From NCBI GenBank assembly GCA_023701265.1, contig JAMPXI010000010.1, positions 1-36,750 on the forward strand: 36,750 nt of DNA, written 5' to 3'. Below, piece after piece: positions 31,579-36,750 of this stretch. The stretch comes from Desulfuromonadales bacterium (lineage in GTDB: Bacteria; Desulfobacterota; Desulfuromonadia; Desulfuromonadales; BM103). How positions within the stretch are numbered: position 1 is the first letter of the stretch; each line of letters opens with the position of its first letter. Below the pieces are notes generated by a model. It was not told where the DNA came from. It did no database searches and saw only the letters and a program-made list of their open reading frames with translations. The translations under genes were made by a program, and so were the position numbers.

Positions 31579-32655
31579 ATGGATAACTTGTTGAACACAG
31601 TACGAGCCAAGGTTGAGCAAGGCGAGCGGCTTGACGATGCCGAGACGCTGGAGCTGTTCGGCTGCGATGATCTGCTGGCGATCGGCGAATTGGCGGCGCT
31701 GGCCAACGCCCGGTTGAACGGCGATACGGTCTATTTCAACGTCAATCGCCACGTCAACTACACCAACCTTTGCGTTAACCGCTGCACCTTCTGCGCCTTC
31801 AGCCGTGAGGCCGGCGACGAAGGGGAATACACCCTGGCGCTCAATGACATCCTCGCCAAGGCGGCCGAGGCGGTAGCAAGCGGAGCGACCGAGTTGCACA
31901 TGGTTGGCGGGCTGCATCCGGATTTGCCCTTCGATTTCTATCTGGAGATGCTGGCGGCACTCAAGGCCGATGCCCCGCAGCTGCACATCAAGGCGTTCAC
32001 CGCCGTCGAGCTCGATTATTTTACTCAGCTAACCGGGCAGCCGGTCGAGGTCGTGATCGATGAACTGAAAGGCGCCGGGCTCGGTTCGTTACCGGGAGGC
32101 GGGGCGGAGATTTTTGCTCCGGCGGTGCGGGCGAAGATCTGCCCGGAGAAGATCAGCGGTGCGCGCTGGCTGGAGATCAGCGAGGCGGTCCACCGCGCCG
32201 GGCTGAAAAGCAACGCCACCATGCTCTTCGGCCATCTGGAGAGCCATGCCGACCGCGTCGACCATCTCCGCCAGCTGCGGCAGCTGCAGGATCGTACCGG
32301 CGGCTTCCAGGCCTTTATCCCGCTGGCTTTTCAGCCCGACAACACCCGGGTGCCGGGGGCGAAGGGGGTCGGCGGCGTCGATGCGTTGAAGACCCTGGCG
32401 ATCAGCCGGCTCTACCTCGACAATTTCCGTCACATCAAGGCTTACTGGGTGATGCTCGGCCTGAAGATCGCCCAGGTCGCCCTGTGCTTCGGGGTCAACG
32501 ATCTCGATGGCACGGTGGTCGAGGAAAAGATCGGTCACGACGCTGGAGCTGATTCCCCCCAGCAGTTGAACAAGGAACAGCTGATGACGTTGATTCGCAA
32601 GGCCGGCAAGGTGCCGGTGGAGCGGGACACGCTGTATCGCGAGGTGGGGCGGTAA
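31579..32655 (+). CDS. mqnE: Aminofutalosine synthase (radical SAM)
   Basis: MqnE joins the product of MqnA to the adenosyl group of SAM to make 6-amino-6-deoxyfutalosine, the second step of the futalosine route. The radical-SAM cluster motif CX3CX2C is at C65, C69, C72 (CVNRCTFCAF), followed by MVGGLHPDLPF and SLPGGGAEIF, typical of the MqnC/MqnE/CofH group. The 358-residue length from ATG 31579 is normal. This start has no clear ribosome site; an in-frame ATG at 31537, inside the end of mqnM, would add 14 residues. mqnC follows five bases after the stop. Assigned as MqnE rather than MqnC because it is the first of the pair and closer to the MqnE consensus. Confidence 0.9.
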   Translation: MDNLLNTVRAKVEQGERLDDAETLELFGCDDLLAIGELAALANARLNGDTVYFNVNRHVNYTNLCVNRCTFCAFSREAGDEGEYTLALNDILAKAAEAVASGATELHMVGGLHPDLPFDFYLEMLAALKADAPQLHIKAFTAVELDYFTQLTGQPVEVVIDELKGAGLGSLPGGGAEIFAPAVRAKICPEKISGARWLEISEAVHRAGLKSNATMLFGHLESHADRVDHLRQLRQLQDRTGGFQAFIPLAFQPDNTRVPGAKGVGGVDALKTLAISRLYLDNFRHIKAYWVMLGLKIAQVALCFGVNDLDGTVVEEKIGHDAGADSPQQLNKEQLMTLIRKAGKVPVERDTLYREVGR

Positions 32656-32660
32656 GGACG

Positions 32661-33725
32661 ATGACGGAAATGACCGCCCGCACGTTGCCCGCCGGCCGGC
32701 CGCTCTCGCGAAACGAGGCGCTGCATCTGCTGACCAAGGCCGACCTGATCAAAGTCGGCAAGCTGGCCGATGCCATCCGTCGGCACAAGCATCCGCACGG
32801 CCGGGTGACCTTCGTCGTCGACCGCAACGTCAACTACACCAACGTCTGCACCACCCAGTGCCGCTTCTGTGCCTTCTACCGCGACGCCGGCCACCCCGAT
32901 GCCTATGTACTCAGCTATCACGACATTCTGGCCAAGGTGCGCGAACTGGTCGAACATGGCGGTACCCAGCTGTTGATGCAGGGGGGGCTGCACCCCGACC
33001 TGAAAATCGACTGGTTCGAAGACCTGTTTCACCAGATCCGCGCATACTTCCCGACGGTGCGCATCCACTCGCTGTCGCCGGCGGAGGTGGTGCACATCGC
33101 CAAGCTTTCCAACCTGACCATGGAGGAGTGCCTGGGACGGCTCCACCAGGCCGGGCTGCAGTCGCTCCCCGGCGGCGGCGCCGAGATCCTGGTCGACGAG
33201 ATCCGTCGCGAAGTCTCGCCCAACAAGATCGGCTGGCAACAGTGGGCGGCGGTCATGCGCGCGGCGCATGCCCTGAACATGCCGACCACGGCGACCATGA
33301 TGTTCGGTGCCACCGAGCGGGCCGAGGACATCGTCGAGCACCTCTTCCGGGTGCGTGAGCTACAGGCTGAAACCGGGGGATTCACCGCCTTCATCCCCTG
33401 GACTTACCAACCGGGGAACACCGACCTCGGCGGCGAGACGGCGAGCGGCGTCGAATATCTCAAGGTGCTGTCGCTGGCGCGCATCGTCCTCGACAACATC
33501 CCCAACATTCAGGCCAGCTGGGTGACCCAGGGGGCGATGATGGCCCAGGTGGCCCTGTTCTTTGGCGCCAACGATCTGGGGGGCACCATGCTCGAGGAGA
33601 ACGTGGTGGCTGCCGCCGGCTGCAACTTCCGCCTGTCAATCGGTGAAATCATCGAGCTGGCCCGCGGCGCCGGCTTCACCCCGGCCCGGCGGACGACGAC
33701 GTATGAGATACTGGAAACTTACTGA
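32661..33725 (+). CDS. mqnC: Cyclic dehypoxanthinyl futalosine synthase (radical SAM)
   Basis: MqnC cyclises dehypoxanthinyl futalosine, building the second ring of the naphthoquinone. The 354-residue protein has the CX3CX2C motif at C63, C67, C70 (CTTQCRFCAFYR), then MQGGLHPDLKIDWF, SLPGGGAEILVDEIR and FIPWTYQPGNT, which fit MqnC closely. It is paired with mqnE. The other early enzymes (MqnA, the MqnB or MTA-type nucleosidase, and MqnD) are not in the window and must lie elsewhere. Confidence 0.92.
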   Translation: MTEMTARTLPAGRPLSRNEALHLLTKADLIKVGKLADAIRRHKHPHGRVTFVVDRNVNYTNVCTTQCRFCAFYRDAGHPDAYVLSYHDILAKVRELVEHGGTQLLMQGGLHPDLKIDWFEDLFHQIRAYFPTVRIHSLSPAEVVHIAKLSNLTMEECLGRLHQAGLQSLPGGGAEILVDEIRREVSPNKIGWQQWAAVMRAAHALNMPTTATMMFGATERAEDIVEHLFRVRELQAETGGFTAFIPWTYQPGNTDLGGETASGVEYLKVLSLARIVLDNIPNIQASWVTQGAMMAQVALFFGANDLGGTMLEENVVAAAGCNFRLSIGEIIELARGAGFTPARRTTTYEILETY

Positions 33726-33743
33726 CATCTTTGGGGTAATCGG

Positions 33744-34796
33744 ATGAATCTTCTGCGTCCCAACATTGCCGCCATGGCCGGCTACGTGCCCGGCCTCCAG
33801 CCGCCCGATGCCGAGCGTTGGATCAAGCTCAATACCAACGAGAACCCCTATTCACCGTCACCGCGGGTGCGGGAAGCGATCTTGGTCGAACTCGGCAACG
33901 CCGGCGAGACCCTGCGCAAGTACCCCGACCCTGGCAGCCGGCTGATGCGTGAAGCGGCGGCACGGCTTTACGGTTTTCCGGTCGAATGGGTGATCACCGC
34001 CAACGGCTCGGATGAGTTGCTCAACAACCTGATCCGCGCCTGCGCCGGAGAAGGAGAGGAGATCGGCTACATCCATCCGTCCTATTCCTACTATGCCACC
34101 CTGGCCGAGATTCAGGGGGCGAAGGTGCGGACCTTCGGGTTGACCGATGATTTCCGTATCAAGGATTTCCCCGAGCGCTACGATGGTCGGCTCTTGTTCC
34201 TGACCACGCCCCACGCCCCGCTGGGCTTCGCCTTCCCCCTGGAGTATATCGATGAGCTGGCTCGCCGCTGCGCCGGCGTATTGGTGATCGATGAAGCCTA
34301 CGTCGACTTCGCTGAATTCACAGCCTTGGAGCTGGTGAAAAAGTACGCAAACGTGGTGGTGACGCGCACCTTCTCCAAAAGCTATTCCCTGGCCGGGATG
34401 CGCCTCGGCCTGGCGGTGGCCCGCCCGGAGATCGTCGCTGCCCTCGACAAGATCCGCGATCACTACCACCTCGACCGCCTGGCGCTGGCTGCCGCCAGCG
34501 CGGCCCTGGGCGACCAGCCGCACCTGCAGGCGACCGTGGCCAGGATTCGCGCCACCCGCGCACGTTTCTGTGCTGGCTTGCAGCAGCTTGGCTACGCGGT
34601 CATCCCCTCGCAGGCCAACTTTGTTTTCGCCTCCCCGCCGGACCGTAATGGCAAGCGCATTTACGACGCCCTCCACGCCCGCAAGATCCTGGTGCGCTAC
34701 TTCGCCGATCCGCTGCTGGCGCACGGCATGCGCATCACCATCGGCACCGATGCGGAGATGGATGCGACCCTGGTAGCTCTGAAAGAAATCGGGTGA
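33744..34796 (+). CDS. hisC: Histidinol-phosphate aminotransferase
   Basis: The 350-residue PLP enzyme catalyses the seventh step of histidine synthesis. Seen are the N-terminal LNTNENPY (residues 29-36), TANGSDELL (85-93), VIDEAYVDF (181-189) and the PLP-lysine motif [16 protein letters not shown] with K212. Where most fold-I aminotransferases have (N)NPTG, it has HAPLG (157-161), so the usual asparagine is absent. HisC-like proteins also act on phenylalanine, tyrosine or threonine-phosphate, but this one has the classic HisC signature. It follows mqnC by 18 bases with no other his genes nearby, and its stop overlaps mutY by four bases. Confidence 0.9.
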   Translation: MNLLRPNIAAMAGYVPGLQPPDAERWIKLNTNENPYSPSPRVREAILVELGNAGETLRKYPDPGSRLMREAAARLYGFPVEWVITANGSDELLNNLIRACAGEGEEIGYIHPSYSYYATLAEIQGAKVRTFGLTDDFRIKDFPERYDGRLLFLTTPHAPLGFAFPLEYIDELARRCAGVLVIDEAYVDFAEFTALELVKKYANVVVTRTFSKSYSLAGMRLGLAVARPEIVAALDKIRDHYHLDRLALAAASAALGDQPHLQATVARIRATRARFCAGLQQLGYAVIPSQANFVFASPPDRNGKRIYDALHARKILVRYFADPLLAHGMRITIGTDAEMDATLVALKEIG

Positions 34797-35926
34797 CCAC
34801 GCGACGCCGTAGGGGCACGGCGCGCCGTGCCCCTACCGAATCATTCCCCTTTGATCCCACCGAAGTCGCCCCGCGCCTGCTCGCCTGGTACGGGGCACAC
34901 GGCCGCGACCTCCCCTGGCGGCACACCCGCGACCCCTACTGCATCTGGCTTTCCGAAATCATGCTGCAGCAGACCACGGTAGCGGCGGTCATCCCCTACT
35001 ACCAGCGCTTCCTGGCGACCTTTCCCGAGGTGGCAACCCTGGCGGTGGCCCCGCCGGAGCGGGTCATCGAGCTATGGGCGGGCCTCGGCTACTATTCGCG
35101 GGCGCGCAATCTGCACCGGGCCGCGCAGAAAGTGGTCGAGGAGCATGGCGGCGACTTCCCGAAAACGGTCGAGGCTCTGGCCGCGCTCCCGGGAGTCGGC
35201 CGCTCCACAGCCGGGGCGATCGTCGCGATTGCTTTCGATCGTCCGGCGCCGATCCTCGACGGCAACGTACGTCGGGTGTTGGTGCGCCTCTTCGCCTATG
35301 ATGGCGACCCGCGCGGCACCCTGGCGGAGCGCGCGCTCTGGAAATGGGCCGAGGCACTCACTGCCCGGGAGCGGGCGCACGATTATGCCCAGGCGATCAT
35401 GGACCTGGGCGCCACCGTCTGCACGCCGCGCGACCCGGGCTGCCCTGATTGCCCGTTGGCAGCGCTTTGCCAGGCGCGTCGGCAAGGCCTGGAGCGGCAG
35501 TTGCCGGTGGCCCGGATCCGCAAAAGTGTGCCGGTGCGTCGTCAGGTGGCCCTGCTGGTCGAGCGCGAAGGGTTTTACCTGGTGCGCCCGCGTCCGCATG
35601 AGGGTTTTCTCGGCGGGCTCTGGGAGTTTCCTGTTGCTGACGTGCGCGCCGACGAAACACCGCTGACCGTGGCCGGTCGCCTGGCTCAGGAACTGGGGTT
35701 CTCTGGTCAAAAGCTGGCGGTCGGCAGGCTGAAACACGCCTACAGCCATTTCACCCTTGAACTTGATTTGGTTCGGATAATGGGGCGGTACGAAGAGCGG
35801 GTGGCGGAAGGCGACTGGCAGTGGCAGGCGCCGGGGATGTTGGTGAAAATGCCGCTGCACGGGGCTCACCGCAAGGCGTTGGAGCGTTTCGTTCTGGTTG
35901 CCGCATCGGGAGCTGTCGATGAGTAG
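34793..35926 (+). CDS. mutY: A/G-specific adenine DNA glycosylase
   Basis: MutY removes adenine mispaired with 8-oxoguanine. Catalytic E55 ([10 protein letters not shown]) and D156 (PILDGNVRR), the helix-hairpin-helix [10 protein letters not shown] and the [4Fe-4S] ligands C210, C217, C220, C226 (CX6CX2CX5C) are all present, followed by a C-terminal NUDIX-like 8-oxoG recognition domain ([13 protein letters not shown]). All key residues are offset by +18 from E. coli MutY, because the protein starts with an Arg-rich extension ([17 protein letters not shown]). Most of it is encoded by the perfect 28-bp palindrome at 34809-34836. The GTG start overlaps the hisC stop (GTGA), and the first in-frame ATG is codon 57, inside the catalytic region, so GTG is the credible start. 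Confidence 0.95.
   Translation: MTTRRRRGTARRAPTESFPFDPTEVAPRLLAWYGAHGRDLPWRHTRDPYCIWLSEIMLQQTTVAAVIPYYQRFLATFPEVATLAVAPPERVIELWAGLGYYSRARNLHRAAQKVVEEHGGDFPKTVEALAALPGVGRSTAGAIVAIAFDRPAPILDGNVRRVLVRLFAYDGDPRGTLAERALWKWAEALTARERAHDYAQAIMDLGATVCTPRDPGCPDCPLAALCQARRQGLERQLPVARIRKSVPVRRQVALLVEREGFYLVRPRPHEGFLGGLWEFPVADVRADETPLTVAGRLAQELGFSGQKLAVGRLKHAYSHFTLELDLVRIMGRYEERVAEGDWQWQAPGMLVKMPLHGAHRKALERFVLVAASGAVDE
34809..34836. repeat. Perfect 28-bp palindrome in the 5' end of mutY
   Basis: Two 14-base arms, GTAGGGGCACGGCG (34809-34822) and its exact inverse complement (34823-34836), meet with no spacer. The whole element is in frame and encodes roughly [10 protein letters not shown]. In mRNA it would fold into a very stable GC hairpin starting 16 bases after the GTG start codon. 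It looks like a short dispersed palindromic (REP/MITE-like) element; related GTAGGGGC-type palindromes are common between genes in many bacteria. Only one copy is seen in this window. Confidence 0.8.
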
Positions 35927-36750
35927 CGTCCCCCTGCTGTTGATCGTCCGCCAGCGCCCGTCCCCCCACGCGGAGCTGGAGAGCCTGGCTGACGAACTCC
36001 AGAGCGGGTTCGGTCTCGATTCCTACACCTCCCGTCAGCGCCTGCTCGGGCCCGGGCTGGCCCAACTGGCCCAAGGAGAGCGGCAAAAGCTTGACGACAT
36101 TGCCACGCTGCTGCGTCGGCACGGTTACACCTGCTGGGTAGTCGCCCCGGCCCGCCCCACCTTTGCCCCGCTCCGGCTGCGCAGCCTGACCATCGGCAGC
36201 GATGCGGTGGATTTTTTCTGCGAAGGGGAGCAGCGGGTGCGGTTGGAGCGGGGAATGGCGGTGGTCGGCGTGCTGGCCGACCTATCCGGGGAACTGGCCG
36301 GGCGTCAGGTCAAACGGATGTTGGCGCAGAATGCCTATCTGGGGCGTGAGCAGGTGAGCCTCTTGACCCCCGGGGAAATCCGTCAGGCGATCCTCAAGGG
36401 GCAGCCGGTGTTCGACGGCTATTTGCTCGATGCGGCCGGAGCGGTTACGACGGCCTTCCGGGTGCTTCCCGGCCGGTTCAACCCGGAAGGGCTGGGAGGA
36501 CGCGCCAGTCTCGGCGCGGCCCGCAACCTCGAGGCGATCGTCGATCTGGTCGATGAATATGCGGGGGGCTGCCGCCTGTATACCGATTTCGGCCTCAGCC
36601 AGCTTCCGGGCTGTCTGCCGCAGCCGGTCAAGGACAATCCCGCCGCGTTGATGGCCAACCTCGACGCCCTGACTCTCTATGGCTGGCTGGTCTCCGGCTT
36701 GGGCGAACCGCCGGTTTCCGGGGAGGAGTCCTCCCCGGGAACCGTGCTGG
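35919..36750 (+). CDS. Unrecognised protein, partial (3' end outside window)
   Basis: The frame is open from ATG 35919, which overlaps the mutY stop by eight bases, to the window edge, giving at least 277 residues. It begins [16 protein letters not shown] and contains no signal peptide, membrane helix or cysteine cluster. An N-terminal segment (about residues 15-70) is Leu/Arg/Gln-rich and probably helical; the middle part (about 85-145) alternates hydrophobic and polar residues (LRSLTIGSDAVDFFCEG, GMAVVGVLADLSG), suggesting beta strands. Codon use matches the neighbours. I do not recognise a family. Overlap with mutY suggests they are translated together, but nothing ties it to repair. Confidence 0.75.
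   Translation, partial: MSSVPLLLIVRQRPSPHAELESLADELQSGFGLDSYTSRQRLLGPGLAQLAQGERQKLDDIATLLRRHGYTCWVVAPARPTFAPLRLRSLTIGSDAVDFFCEGEQRVRLERGMAVVGVLADLSGELAGRQVKRMLAQNAYLGREQVSLLTPGEIRQAILKGQPVFDGYLLDAAGAVTTAFRVLPGRFNPEGLGGRASLGAARNLEAIVDLVDEYAGGCRLYTDFGLSQLPGCLPQPVKDNPAALMANLDALTLYGWLVSGLGEPPVSGEESSPGTVL

Noticed and set aside
1-36750. CRISPR arrays, transposases, integrases, phage genes, tRNA or rRNA genes
   Set aside because: None seen on either strand: no regularly spaced repeats, no transposase or integrase motifs, no recognisable RNA gene. The only mobile-like element is the short palindrome in mutY.

Overview
The window looks like chromosomal DNA from a Desulfuromonadales bacterium (Geobacter/Desulfuromonas type). 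This is inferred from content: Geobacter-style inner-membrane multihaem cytochromes, a split ATP synthase operon (Fo genes without F1), hemL beside a 14-subunit nuo operon, and menaquinone made by the futalosine route. No 16S or tRNA gene is present to confirm it.

Layout. (1) Positions 1-3699, mainly minus strand: the 5' part of a NapC/NirT multihaem cytochrome (ImcH-like, cut by the window edge), then a three-gene operon reading 3699 to 1146 that encodes a tetrahaem cytochrome, a Tat-exported four-cluster ferredoxin and an NrfD-type membrane protein (CbcSTU-like). A 41-residue membrane peptide gene lies between them on the plus strand. (2) 4093-5874, plus: a large DUF2339-like membrane protein. 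(3) 5970-7826, minus: a nine-haem cytochrome c fused to a six-helix cytochrome b (CbcL-like). (4) 8118-8351, plus: a small two-helix membrane protein. (5) 10061-8426, minus: atpZ-atpI-atpB-atpE. (6) 11432-10149, minus: hemL. (7) 11911-27885, plus: nuoABCDEFG, a zinc-ribbon/TPR gene, then nuoHIJKLMN, ending at a strong terminator. (8) 28012-33725, plus: menaquinone genes mqnL (ubiD family), an Slp-like envelope protein, mqnP (ubiA family), mqnM (ubiX family), mqnE and mqnC. (9) 33744-36750, plus: hisC, mutY and the start of an unrecognised gene.

How they fit together. Nearly everything serves one menaquinone-based electron-transport chain. The futalosine genes make the quinone, complex I reduces it with NADH, the ImcH-, Cbc- and CbcL-like proteins would reoxidise quinol and pass electrons to periplasmic cytochromes (extracellular electron transfer in Geobacter), Fo is the membrane half of ATP synthase, and HemL supplies the tetrapyrrole precursor for the many haems.

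Most notable: a gene for eight exact 34-residue TPRs behind a zinc ribbon, placed between nuoG and nuoH; a perfect 28-bp palindrome inside the first codons of mutY that accounts for most of its N-terminal extension; several quinol-oxidising cytochrome systems side by side, two of them next to uncharacterised small membrane proteins; a NuoF whose N-terminal [2Fe-2S] domain lacks one expected cysteine; and a recurring TATACAG-type sequence in three non-coding stretches near cbcL, atpBE and nuo. No CRISPR array, transposase, phage gene, rRNA or tRNA was seen.
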